Shown: positions 1-7,724, counted from the stretch's first letter. The stretch is DNA of 35,347 nt from Siminovitchia sp047228825 (GCF_047228825.1 NZ_JBFEGN010000040.1:1-35347); one strand, 5' to 3'. The notes: generated by a model not told the origin, from the sequence alone. Numbers and translations are program-made.

Positions 1-616
1 TATGTGACCGATAAGGATGAGAACCGATGATTTGGGTCACATAGAGTAGTTCTACGTGACCGATAAGGATGAGAACCAAAGATTTGGGTCACATAGAGTG
101 GTTCTACGTGACCGAAAAGAGTGAGAACCGATGATTTGGGTCACATAGAGTAGTTCTACGTGACCAAAAAGGATGAGAACCGATGATTTGGGTCACGTAG
201 AGTGGTTCTATGTGACCGATAAGGATGAGAACCGATGATTTGGGTCACATAGAGTAGTTCTACGTGACCGATAAGGATGAGAACCGATGATTTGGGTCAC
301 ATAGAGTAGTTCTACGTGACCAAAAAGGATGAGAACCAAAGATTTGGGTCACATAGAGTAGTTCTACGTGACCGATAAGGATGAGAACCGATGATTTGGG
401 TCACATAGAGTGGTTCTACGTGACCGAAAAGGATGAGAACCGATAATTTGAGTCACATAGAGTAGTTCTACGTGACCGATAAGGATGGGAACCGATGATT
501 TGGGTCACATAGAGTAGTTCTACGTGACCGAAAAGGATGAGAACCAAAGATTTGGGTCACATAGAGTAGTTCTACGTGACCGAAAAGGATGAGAACCAAA
601 GATTTGGGTCACATAG
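1..616. repeat. 52-bp direct tandem repeat array, about 12 units, continuing past the left edge
   Basis: The motif GTGACC recurs at 4, 56, 108, 160 and every 52 bases to 576, so the period is exactly 52 bp; the last unit is cut at about 616. Units differ by a few substitutions only (for example GATAAGGATG versus AAAAAGGATG, and CGATGATTT versus CAAAGATTT). Every unit contains two interleaved inverted repeats: TATGTGACC or TACGTGACC pairs with GGGTCACATA, and AGAACC pairs with GGTTCT where the unit has the G variant. There are no variable spacers, so it is not a CRISPR array. Because 52 is not divisible by three, the array cannot encode a repeating peptide in one frame. It sits directly upstream of the dehydrogenase operon. 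Function unknown. Confidence 0.95.
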
Positions 617-659
617 TATAGCAATTTTTACATTTATAAAACTAGTGAGGAGTTTTATT

Positions 660-932
660 ATGAAAGACACCATTATATGCCGATGCGAAGAAATAACTTT
701 AAAAGATTTAGAAGAAACAGCCAAAAAATATAAAAGCTCTGCACGTGAAATCAAATTACGGACAAGGGCCGGGATGGGATTTTGCGGCGGGCGGACTTGC
801 CGCCCGGCTATTGATAAAGTATTAACGAATATTACAAAGGAGAACCCGACTGATGCGCTTCCACTAAAGGTTGCTCCTCCAGTAAGACCTATATCTTTAA
901 CGGATTTGGGAGGTGCAAAAGATGACCAATAG
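660..932 (+). CDS. Small BFD-like [2Fe-2S] subunit of an amine/amino-acid dehydrogenase
   Basis: A 90-residue protein with four cysteines in the BFD/[2Fe-2S] spacing: C7-x-C9 near the N-terminus and C42-x4-C47 in GFCGGRTC. This domain binds a 2Fe-2S cluster and is normally fused to the C-terminus of HcnB/OoxA-type flavoproteins; here it is a separate subunit. The start ATG at 660 has a good ribosome site (GTGAGGAG, 645-652). A longer reading frame opening at 576 lies in the tandem repeat and is an artefact. It overlaps the next gene by 11 bases, so the two are probably translationally coupled. By family knowledge it should pass electrons between the flavin sites. The substrate of the complex is not shown by sequence. 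Confidence 0.85.
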   Translation: MKDTIICRCEEITLKDLEETAKKYKSSAREIKLRTRAGMGFCGGRTCRPAIDKVLTNITKENPTDALPLKVAPPVRPISLTDLGGAKDDQ

Positions 933-1302
933 AATTGTTCATCATCCTGTGCTGGGCCAATTGGACCAAAAGAAAAAAGTACGCTTTGTATTTGATGGCA
1001 ACACATATGAAGGATTTGAAAACGATACGATTGCATCCGCTCTCTTGGCACATGGAATCCGTACGCTGCGCAAACACGAAGAGTCTGGAAACCCTCGGGG
1101 AATTTATTGCAATATCGGCCATTGTTATGAATGTCGTGTAACTGTGAATGGAGAATCAAATGTTCGCGCTTGTCTTACGCCCATTCAAGAAAATATGGTT
1201 ATAGAAAGCGGAAAAGTTCTGCCTTCCCCATTCGATCCATCAAAAGAAGGGGAATTGCCAAGAACGTATGCCGAGTTCATGGAACAGGAGGGACAAAAAT
1301 AA
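922..1302 (+). CDS. HcnA-like (2Fe-2S) ferredoxin-type subunit
   Basis: A 126-residue protein of the Fer2_4 type found as the small subunit of hydrogen cyanide synthase (HcnA), sarcosine oxidase alpha N-terminus and opine/hydroxyproline dehydrogenases. The cluster ligands are visible as C63-x4-C68-x2-C71-x12-C84. The ATG at 922 is preceded by GGGAGGTG (908-915) and overlaps the end of the previous gene. The order BFD protein, ferredoxin-type subunit, FAD subunit is that of a multisubunit membrane-associated or soluble amino-acid dehydrogenase. The assignment to HcnA-like is by architecture; cyanide production itself is not implied. Confidence 0.85.
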   Translation: MTNRIVHHPVLGQLDQKKKVRFVFDGNTYEGFENDTIASALLAHGIRTLRKHEESGNPRGIYCNIGHCYECRVTVNGESNVRACLTPIQENMVIESGKVLPSPFDPSKEGELPRTYAEFMEQEGQK

Positions 1303-1303
1303 A

Positions 1304-2563
1304 ATGCAGATCCATGATGTTGTCATTATTGGTGCAGGTCCCGCAGGTTTAGCGGCTGCCATTCAATGCAGAGAAAATCATTTGGATGTTGTCGTTTTGG
1401 ATGAATTTCCGAAAGCCGGCGGCCGGCTTCTTGGACAGCTTCATCAAGAGCCGAATGGGCAATGGTGGAATGGAATAGAAGAAAGCAGAGCTTTACAGGA
1501 AAGAGCAGAAAACTTAAATACAGATATTCGTTTAGGCGTCTCGGTTCACCATATTGAAAGATTGGACCATCAATTTGTTGTGCATACAAAAAAACAAAAT
1601 TTTACTGCGAAAAATGTTCTGGTTGCAACGGGTGCTGCCGAATCCGCGGCTCCGATTCCCGGCTGGACACTTCCTGGAGTCATGTCGATTGGTGCCGCTC
1701 AAGTCATGACGAACGTTCATCGGGTGAAAGTCGGCCAAAAAGGACTTATTGTTGGAGTAAACGTTTTATCTGCAGCGATTGCCAGGGAGCTGCAACTTGC
1801 CGACGTTGACCTGTACTGCATGGCACTGCCGGCTCCCAACATTGTAACGGAAGATCAATCAAATCCGCGGGCGGTAATGGAGCGCTTATCACGAATTGCG
1901 CATTTGGCACCTTCCAAGTTTATTCGATTTGGAAGCAAATTTGCGAAATATAAATTTGTTCAAAATTTAGCACTGCAATTTTATCCTAAAAAAGGAATTA
2001 AGATGTGGGGAATGCCGATTTACCTGAATAAAGCGATCAAACAAATTAATGGCACCGATAAAGTCGAATCCGTTACGATGGTCGATGTCACCATGAATGG
2101 AGATATGATCCCAAATACAGAAGAGGAAATCCCAGTCGACTTTGTTTGTATCGCCGGCGGATTATATCCGTTAGCAGAACTCGCTGCGGTTGTCGGCTGT
2201 CCGTTCCTTTACTCGGAGGAACTTGGCGGCCATGTACCGGTTCACAATGAAAAAATGGAAACACCGATAGCCGGCATTTACGTAGCTGGTAATATTACAG
2301 GAATTGAAAGTGCCAAAGTAGCCCGCGAACAGGGGACAGTTGCAGGATTGTCCATCGTAAATAAAGAATTGAACAGACCTGAAATCGAAGGTAAATTACA
2401 AGCAGCAGTTGATCAAGTGAGAGCAACCCGTGATGCGGCTACGATACAGTTTCATCCTCACATCCCGGAAGGTCGCGCAAAAGTAGCTGCAGCGTTTGAG
2501 CAGATAGTAAATAAACAAAAAGCGGAAAAAGAATTGGAGTTTACGAAAGAAAGAATTTCATAG
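1304..2563 (+). CDS. FAD/NAD(P)-binding oxidoreductase subunit (HcnB/OoxA-like)
   Basis: A 419-residue flavoprotein. The N-terminal Rossmann motif GAGPAG is at residues 10-15, with an acidic residue (E34) at the end of the second beta strand for the FAD ribose. A C-terminal FAD-closing motif, GIYVAGNITGIESA, is present. The second dinucleotide motif (VGVNVLSAAIA) lacks the canonical glycines, so NAD(P) binding is doubtful. The protein stops after the disulfide-oxidoreductase fold and lacks the C-terminal BFD domain that HcnB/OoxA proteins usually carry; that domain is the separate gene at 660. The start ATG at 1304 follows AGGAGGGA (1286-1293). It lies 1 base after the previous stop and is clearly co-transcribed. 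Confidence 0.87.
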   Translation: MQIHDVVIIGAGPAGLAAAIQCRENHLDVVVLDEFPKAGGRLLGQLHQEPNGQWWNGIEESRALQERAENLNTDIRLGVSVHHIERLDHQFVVHTKKQNFTAKNVLVATGAAESAAPIPGWTLPGVMSIGAAQVMTNVHRVKVGQKGLIVGVNVLSAAIARELQLADVDLYCMALPAPNIVTEDQSNPRAVMERLSRIAHLAPSKFIRFGSKFAKYKFVQNLALQFYPKKGIKMWGMPIYLNKAIKQINGTDKVESVTMVDVTMNGDMIPNTEEEIPVDFVCIAGGLYPLAELAAVVGCPFLYSEELGGHVPVHNEKMETPIAGIYVAGNITGIESAKVAREQGTVAGLSIVNKELNRPEIEGKLQAAVDQVRATRDAATIQFHPHIPEGRAKVAAAFEQIVNKQKAEKELEFTKERIS

Positions 2564-2643
2564 GATGGTTTATTATTGTTCGAGTTAACCATTAGATACT
2601 TGTTTACCAGTTTTTTCGAATTTATATGTTGGGGGTTATGATG

Positions 2644-3828
2644 ATGCCTGCTAATCATTTTGAAGTTGCTGTCATTGGGGGCGGAATTGTCGGTTGTGCA
2701 GCAGCTTATTACCTTGCTGAATCTGGTTTGGAATGCATTCTGATTGAAAAAAATGACATTGCCAGTGGCACAAGTTCCCGTTGTGATGGAAATGTTACGA
2801 TTGTCGATAAGGATCCCGGATTTGACAGTCATATGTCTTTAGTCAGCCAGCAATTGATTGAAGAACTTTATGAAAAATTAGATCGGCCGTTTGAATATAG
2901 AAAGCTTGGCAGTATACTAGTTTGTGACAATGATGAAGAAATGCAAGCCGCCGTCGATTGGGTGAAAACACAAAGGGAAGCCGGTTTAAAGTTTAATGTA
3001 TTGGATCAACAAGATATTCGTAAAGAATCTCCCTTTTTTGCTGATGATATTCCAGGAGGATTGGAATGTGAAACAGACTCCCTCATTAATCCATATCTGT
3101 TTTGTTACTCTTTAATCGACAAAGCCCAAAGCGCTTATGGATTAACGGTGAAAACACAAGCAGAAGTAAAGAATATTGTAAAAAGCGATGGCGATTTTAC
3201 CATTCATACGGCGAATGGGGATGTACATGCGAAAAAAGTTGTCAATGCAGCTGGTGTCTGGGCACCATTTATCGGGAAAATGTTAGGTGTTGATATACCC
3301 ATTACTCCGCGGAAAGGCCATATTCTTGTTGGTGCGAGACAGCACCCCGTCATGATGCGCAATGTTATGGAATTTGGCTATCTGATGAATAAATTTGGCC
3401 GTGAGCGCATTGCTGATGAGCGTACAGCCAAACATGGAGTGGCACTTGTCCTTGAACCAACAGAAAGTCAAAACTTTTTACTCGGAAGCAGCCGTCAATT
3501 TGTGGGTTATGACCCAACGATAGATATTCGTGTTGTTGAAACGATGGCAAGACGCGCACTGCGGTTTTTCCCGAAAATGGATGATTTCAAAATCATTCGG
3601 GCTTATACAGGCTTCCGTCCATACACGGAAGACCATTTGCCAATCGTTTCGGCGGTTGAAGAAATCCCGGGATTTTATATCGCAGCGGGACATGAAGGGG
3701 ACGGCATCAGTTTAGCAACAGGGACAGGCAAGTTAATGGAAGAAATTGTTAATGGAAAGTCCGAAACCATCATACCCACAGAACCGCTTCGCTATGACCG
3801 GTTTAAAAAATCGGAAGTTTTTGCTTGA
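2644..3828 (+). CDS. DAO-family FAD-dependent dehydrogenase (HcnC/DadA-like catalytic subunit)
   Basis: About 394 residues of the D-amino-acid oxidase/glycine oxidase superfamily. The FAD motif GGGIVG is at residues 12-17 and E35 follows the second strand. The C-terminal signature is GFYIAAGHEGDGISLATGTG, with an upstream RPYTEDHLPIV motif. In HcnABC, OoxAB and D-hydroxyproline dehydrogenase this is the subunit that oxidises the amine or imino acid. Three in-frame ATGs stand at 2638, 2641 and 2644; GGGGG at 2631-2635 best fits 2644 or 2641. An 80-base gap separates it from the previous gene, but orientation and family pairing argue for one operon. The substrate (glycine, proline derivative, sarcosine or opine) is undetermined. 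Confidence 0.88.
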   Translation: MPANHFEVAVIGGGIVGCAAAYYLAESGLECILIEKNDIASGTSSRCDGNVTIVDKDPGFDSHMSLVSQQLIEELYEKLDRPFEYRKLGSILVCDNDEEMQAAVDWVKTQREAGLKFNVLDQQDIRKESPFFADDIPGGLECETDSLINPYLFCYSLIDKAQSAYGLTVKTQAEVKNIVKSDGDFTIHTANGDVHAKKVVNAAGVWAPFIGKMLGVDIPITPRKGHILVGARQHPVMMRNVMEFGYLMNKFGRERIADERTAKHGVALVLEPTESQNFLLGSSRQFVGYDPTIDIRVVETMARRALRFFPKMDDFKIIRAYTGFRPYTEDHLPIVSAVEEIPGFYIAAGHEGDGISLATGTGKLMEEIVNGKSETIIPTEPLRYDRFKKSEVFA

Positions 3829-3848
3829 TGCAAGTGCTGTTTTATATA

Positions 3849-3946
3849 GGTTCCGCATGTGCAGAGGTGCCCCGGCACGTTCATGTTTTTGGGCAAGCTT
3901 ATAAATGACCCGGCCGGGTTCCGCATTATAGAGAGGCCTGGCACGT
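3849..3946. repeat. Two imperfect ~32-bp direct repeat copies between convergent genes
   Basis: Copy A (3849-3881) and copy B (3917-3946) share GGTTCCGCAT, then a GAGG core and GGCACGT. Copy A contains the palindrome GTGCC-CC-GGCAC. The copies lie in the 149-base gap between the convergent dehydrogenase and BASS genes. They look like a short dispersed intergenic element rather than coding sequence. No function can be read from them. Confidence 0.5.
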
Positions 3947-3954
3947 CCCAGTGA

Positions 3955-3990
3955 AACAACTGACAAACGCATGCTTGTCAGTTGTTCATT
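3955..3990. terminator. Bidirectional hairpin between convergent genes
   Basis: A perfect 12-bp stem, AACAACTGACAA (3955-3966) with TTGTCAGTTGTT (3975-3986), and an 8-base loop. On the + strand it is followed by CATTTT, on the - strand by GTTGTTTCA, so the U-tracts are weak. It overlaps the stop codon of the BASS gene and probably ends both convergent transcripts. Confidence 0.65.
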
Positions 3991-4967
3991 TTGAAGTCAG
4001 TCGAATTATCGTTATCCTGATGATCCTCTAAGATATTATGTTTTTCGGCTTTTTTCCCCCAATAGTTGGCAAGAAGTGAACCGGAAACATTGTGCCAAAC
4101 GCTGAAGATGGCACCGGGTACAGCGGCCAGCGGTGTAAAGTGGGCGGCCGCAAGAGCAGCGGCAAGACCGGAGTTTTGCATGCCGACTTCAATGGATACG
4201 GCTTTTTGGTCTTCATAATTCATTTTTAATATTTTTGCGGCGAGAAATCCGAGCAAATAGCCCAGACAGTTATGCAAGATGACAACCGCCAAAATGAGCA
4301 GGCCGCTTTCCAAAATTTTTTCCTTATTTCCGCTCACTACAGCTGCCACAATGGCAACAATCCCAATAACAGAAATGAACGGCAGCACCGAAATGCTTTT
4401 TTCCACCAGCTTTTGGAACAATGCTTTCACAATCAGGCCTAATACAATGGGTAAAAGCACTATGGTCACAACAGATTTAAACATGTCCCCTGCCGAAACG
4501 GGAAGCCACTTACTTGCAAGCAGCAGCGTAATGGCCGGGGTCAGGATTGGTGCCAAAAGGGTAGAAACAGCAGTCATTGAAACGGATAATGCCGTATTGC
4601 CTCTTGCCAAATAGGTCATTACGTTTGAAGATGTTCCGCCGGGGCATGCTCCCACCAGGATGACACCTACCGCAATTTCGGGAGGAAGTCCAAGCCCGTA
4701 AGCTAATACGAAAGCCAAAAAAGGCATAATGACATATTGGGCAACAACACCGATCCAGACAGATTTGGGATGGCTGAACACTTTTTTAAAATCCGATGAC
4801 GAAAGCGTCATCCCCATTCCGAACATAATGATTCCGAGCAGCCAGGAAATATATGGTGCTATCCAAGTAAACCCTTCAGGGAAAAATAATGCCAAAGCCG
4901 CAAACAAGATAACCCAGTAGGCAAACGTATTGCCTGCAAAGGCACTCACCTTTTCTATCACTCTCAT
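3978..4967 (-). CDS. BASS-family sodium-dependent carrier (YocS-like)
   Basis: A 329-residue, strongly hydrophobic protein with about ten membrane segments. Family motifs are visible: the GACPGGTSSNVMTYLARGN region (sodium site) and EVGMQNSGLAAALA in the second repeat. Bile acid:sodium symporter family members in Bacillus transport small organic anions such as pantoate or oxo acids; the substrate cannot be read here. The ATG at 4967 follows AGGAGTGG in mRNA sense; a longer frame from 5024 has no ribosome site. It faces the dehydrogenase operon, so co-function is only suggested. A second, distinct BASS gene is at 19254. Confidence 0.88.
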   Translation of the reverse strand: MRVIEKVSAFAGNTFAYWVILFAALALFFPEGFTWIAPYISWLLGIIMFGMGMTLSSSDFKKVFSHPKSVWIGVVAQYVIMPFLAFVLAYGLGLPPEIAVGVILVGACPGGTSSNVMTYLARGNTALSVSMTAVSTLLAPILTPAITLLLASKWLPVSAGDMFKSVVTIVLLPIVLGLIVKALFQKLVEKSISVLPFISVIGIVAIVAAVVSGNKEKILESGLLILAVVILHNCLGYLLGFLAAKILKMNYEDQKAVSIEVGMQNSGLAAALAAAHFTPLAAVPGAIFSVWHNVSGSLLANYWGKKAEKHNILEDHQDNDNSTDFKMNN

Positions 4968-5095
4968 GTGAACCACTCCTCTCCTCAGTATAAGATTACA
5001 ATTTGAACCTCCCATGACTAACATTGGACCTGGCCGAAAAAATAAAGTACTACAATTATAATCCCCGGATCATATCGAAACCTGTTCACAACAAA

Positions 5096-5127
5096 GAGCA
5101 AGCTCAGCGGAACTTGCTCCTGTTTTC
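5096..5127 (+). terminator. Orphan rho-independent-like terminator
   Basis: Stem GAGCAAG (5096-5102) with CTTGCTC (5113-5119), followed on the + strand by CTGTTTTCTT. No + strand gene ends here, so it may be the relic of a deleted gene. Confidence 0.5.
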
Positions 5128-5329
5128 TTGACCCCAGGGTTACTCTCATTTCATCTGGTTGGGTTTAGATTCCTGTGTTATAGAGATGGACCACCCTTAA
5201 GGGACAATCGAGTGACACTCTTCACTGTTCCCTAATCAAATAAGGAAACTTGAGGAATCATTCAAGATAAGAATCCATATCTTCACCTTGATTCCAGTGT
5301 TTCTTTCTTCTCTCAAAATGTGCCTTCGG
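5128..5329. other. Non-coding remnant sequence with an imperfect hairpin
   Basis: No reading frame of note. An interrupted dyad lies at about 5201-5232, with outer arms GGGACA/TGTTCCC and inner arms GTGA/TCAC. The stretch separates the orphan terminator from a broken gene and resembles decayed mobile-element or pseudogene flank. Nothing else is supported. Confidence 0.35.
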
Positions 5330-5857
5330 TCTCTCCCACCTGTTTCTCTGCGTCTGGATTATCACAAATCGCTACCCAAACATCTCTTCTTCCATCATTA
5401 AATCCTCGCGCCTGAGCCCATGTCATCAATAAGCTTTTAAAAAGGCCAATCCATAAATACAACATTCTTTATCTGAGTGCTCAACAACCGTTACTGCAGA
5501 GCGGAATGTTTCCCCATGATCATAACCATGATATTCCCATCGACTATCTGCACCTTGTCCCAAATAAAAATTAATGAATATTCTTCCCTTTTCTGTTACT
5601 TCTATTGACTGAATTCCTTACCACCGTAGACATTTCTACCTCACCAAAAGCATAGACGTGGTTGATTTTGCCATCCATTTCCAACAATCTCAACTCAGGT
5701 ATCGCGGGGAATACCCAGCATATCCCTTTACTTCTTGTCTAGGTTTACTGTGATGCCGATCATCGTGTCTGAACGGCTTTTGTCCCCTTCCCCTTTCATC
5801 CACACCAATCATCAGCGCGGAAAAAAGTTCCTTCTTCTTTAATTCAAGCTCAGACAT
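5330..5857 (-). pseudogene. Frameshifted remains of an unrecognised gene downstream of the reverse transcriptase
   Basis: Read on the - strand, an ATG at 5857 opens a 55-residue frame (MSELELKKKELFSALMIG and on) that stops at 5690. Coding-like sequence then continues in other frames: LRLLEMDGKINHVYAFGEVE, then EKGRIFINFYLGQGADSRWE with HGETFRSAVTVVEHSDKE, then WAQARGFNDGRRDVWVAICD. Each segment reads like a real protein but they are in different frames, so at least three frameshifts or nonsense changes have occurred. The family is not recognised. It begins 81 bases after the RT stop, so it may be either a former partner gene or the target into which the RT cassette was inserted. Confidence 0.55.
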
Positions 5858-5938
5858 CTTTCAACCGCAGGCTCACGATCAACAGTGTATCATCAGAAGT
5901 CAGGTCCGTTTTCATTATAAATAAATCTGTCCTAAGTT

Positions 5939-7318
5939 TTATAGCCGCTTATGGATTTTATTCCAATGTCTCTTTACCTGATTTCGTATGTGGCTGATTG
6001 CCTTTAGTTGAGACATCTTTTTGTGGGCTCTATACGCGTATGAAATAAAATTGCCATACCCTTTATAATTCATCCCTAGATGTGTGTATATCTGATATAG
6101 CTCTCTTCTGGGGCCTTTTCGTTGAGTTACGTAGGCTATGCGTTTACTTGTGTCAGCTTTCCGGTATGCGCGGCAATAATATTTAAACAAGCTTTTCTCC
6201 CGTAATCGAATAGTACTTCCATCTGTTACGAAGCCTAAATAATCAAGTGTGCTGGTACATTGATTTTGGTCAAAGATGGCACCTGCGGTATATGAACGTA
6301 TTTTCGTTTTTTCTGCTTGGATTTTTAAGCCATGGTCTTTATACTTCAGGATGATCTGAAAAATTTCATTTTTAAGTTGAGTAATTGTTGCTGCACTTAC
6401 ACCGGAAATAGGCACGACTAATATTAAGTCGTCACTGTATCTTCTGTACAGGGCCTGATGATAATCTGCCCAACCTTTAATTTCTTTATCAAAATGCACA
6501 AGATAAACATTTGAGCAAACTGCGCTCATTCCGGAACCTTGGGGGATTCCGTATGGCTTTTTATTTTTAAAAAGATGCTTTTCTTTAAAACTTCTAAAGT
6601 CGGAAGGCTCCATTATTCTTGTTAATTGACGGTTTCGCCGAATTCTTTTGAGCTCTTTTACGCCATATCGTTGTTTCAGAAAGGCATCCACATCAGTACG
6701 CCGAACGTATGTAAATTGAGTAAGGCTTCTATAAACTTTATACCAATCTAGAGGAAGTTCTCTAACACCTAAAACATCTTTTATATTCCTTTTAAGCGTA
6801 CGATGATCGATATTATCAAAAAAGCTGGTGAAATCAATAGATATAATAACAGCATGATCATGCTCGAAAATAAACTTAAAGACTTCAAACGCGGAATCTA
6901 TAGTACTTTTACCTTTGTTATTTCGATATGCGATTGCAACTTCATCAATATTATGGTCCTTCGCATAATCATTATATGCATTGTTTAGTAGGTCTCCATA
7001 ATATTTGTAAATAAAACGGTCTTTATGCGCTGCATAATAAATTTCCCGTCTCTTGGTCTTCTTTTCTTTCCGCTCATGGATAGGCAGACTTTTATTTTTT
7101 GAGACAGTTACGTATTTTTTTATATCGATATTAAAATGAATGGAAGGTAAGAAAGGATAAGAGGCTACCCAATTGGGATTTTGGAGCTTTCTTTTGAAGT
7201 GGGAGATATTTATAGGTTTGTCAAAATGTAAATAATTTTTTGACTCATACTTTGACCAATCAATGTTGGCAGAGCTAGGGAGGGTATGTAATTGTTGTGG
7301 CCTATTACTCCGTTTCAT
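5939..7318 (-). CDS. Stand-alone reverse transcriptase, defence-associated (DRT/UG) type, possibly DRT2-like
   Basis: A 459-residue RNA-directed DNA polymerase. The palm motifs are intact: ISIDFTSFFDNIDH with catalytic D162, PYGIPQGSGMSAVCSNVYL around residue 255-273 (fingers/primer grip side), YRRYSDD with D296 and D297, LKIQAEKTKI around 331-340, and the LDYLGF motif around 358. There is no maturase X domain, HNH endonuclease or integrase, so it is not a complete group II intron protein. The retron VTG motif is not seen. A C-terminal tail of about 85 residues follows the thumb. Length and single-gene layout match antiviral RTs of the UG/DRT groups; the DRT2 assignment is a judgement from overall look, not a search. 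The ATG at 7318 has a strong ribosome site (AGGAGGG, 7328-7334). A structured leader precedes it, as in DRT2 and DRT9 where the RT copies an upstream ncRNA. Confidence 0.85.
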   Translation of the reverse strand: MKRSNRPQQLHTLPSSANIDWSKYESKNYLHFDKPINISHFKRKLQNPNWVASYPFLPSIHFNIDIKKYVTVSKNKSLPIHERKEKKTKRREIYYAAHKDRFIYKYYGDLLNNAYNDYAKDHNIDEVAIAYRNNKGKSTIDSAFEVFKFIFEHDHAVIISIDFTSFFDNIDHRTLKRNIKDVLGVRELPLDWYKVYRSLTQFTYVRRTDVDAFLKQRYGVKELKRIRRNRQLTRIMEPSDFRSFKEKHLFKNKKPYGIPQGSGMSAVCSNVYLVHFDKEIKGWADYHQALYRRYSDDLILVVPISGVSAATITQLKNEIFQIILKYKDHGLKIQAEKTKIRSYTAGAIFDQNQCTSTLDYLGFVTDGSTIRLREKSLFKYYCRAYRKADTSKRIAYVTQRKGPRRELYQIYTHLGMNYKGYGNFISYAYRAHKKMSQLKAISHIRNQVKRHWNKIHKRL

Positions 7319-7590
7319 AACAGAACACCCTCCTAGCATACTTTTTTGGGATTCTTTCGAATCGCCCGGTGACCACTGTTTGCTGGAACAATTCAGTTAT
7401 AATTGCAGAAAGGAGCCAACCATAACTGTGATAAGTTCATTGCTCTATATTATCGTTGGGCTGGACCAGGCCGATCCTTCCGTGGATATATGTCGCATGT
7501 TTGCCATGTGGACGTTTGACAAACTGGAACTTATCGCTCTTGCACCTGAAGCCCTGCAAGACGCCTTCAATAAAAGTAATTGAATTATTT
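7319..7590 (-). ncRNA. Candidate structured non-coding RNA leader of the reverse transcriptase
   Basis: Between a -10-like element (7593-7598) and the RT start lie about 270 transcribed bases without a convincing gene in RT sense. Several hairpins can be drawn in RNA sense: CTTGCA/TGCAAG enclosing ten bases (about 7539-7560), CATG-GCAAA-CATG (about 7495-7507), CAGTTAT/ATAACTG enclosing 21 bases (about 7394-7428), and GATTC-GAAA-GAATC with a GNRA-type loop (about 7349-7362). Such leaders act as template RNAs in DRT2 and DRT9 systems. The boundaries, and whether it is processed, cannot be seen. An alternative is an ordinary long 5' UTR. Confidence 0.5.
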
Positions 7591-7592
7591 CT

Positions 7593-7598
7593 ATTATA
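7593..7598 (-). promoter_or_regulatory. -10-like element for the RT leader
   Basis: In RNA sense the hexamer is TATAAT, a perfect sigma-A -10, within an AT-rich tract. The -35 is weak (an AGAAA-rich hexamer about 17 bases upstream). Transcription would begin near 7586, about 270 bases before the RT start codon. Confidence 0.5.
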
Positions 7599-7635
7599 GT
7601 AGAAAATTACAATAATTTCTAGTCTAAATTAATAA

Positions 7636-7672
7636 GTTCAAAAGGTGTGGATTCGTTCAAAATCTCACCTTA
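7636..7672 (-). terminator. Terminator-like hairpin after acoL
   Basis: In - strand sense AAGGTG (7671-7666) pairs with CACCTT (7647-7642), the stem extending with mismatches through GATT/AATC, then TTTTGAACTT. It lies about 55 bases after the dihydrolipoyl dehydrogenase stop and before the RT promoter, so it may insulate the two units. Confidence 0.5.
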
Positions 7673-7724
7673 ACATGTTTAATAAGCTATAGTTCTCATT
7701 TTTTTAAAACCTTAAATGTTCTTT

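Noticed and set aside
1..616. CRISPR array
   Set aside because: Whole 52-bp units repeat with only point differences; there are no unique spacers and no cas genes in the window.
576..659. N-terminal extension of the BFD-like protein
   Set aside because: It is translated tandem repeat; the ATG at 660 has the ribosome site and the family N-terminus.
660..3828. Hydrogen cyanide synthase (hcnABC) proper
   Set aside because: Similarity is at the family level shared by several amine and amino-acid dehydrogenases; the separate BFD subunit argues for another substrate.
5939..7318. Group II intron or retron
   Set aside because: No maturase or endonuclease domain, no domain V/VI-like intron end seen downstream, and no retron VTG motif; an intron or retron origin is not formally excluded.
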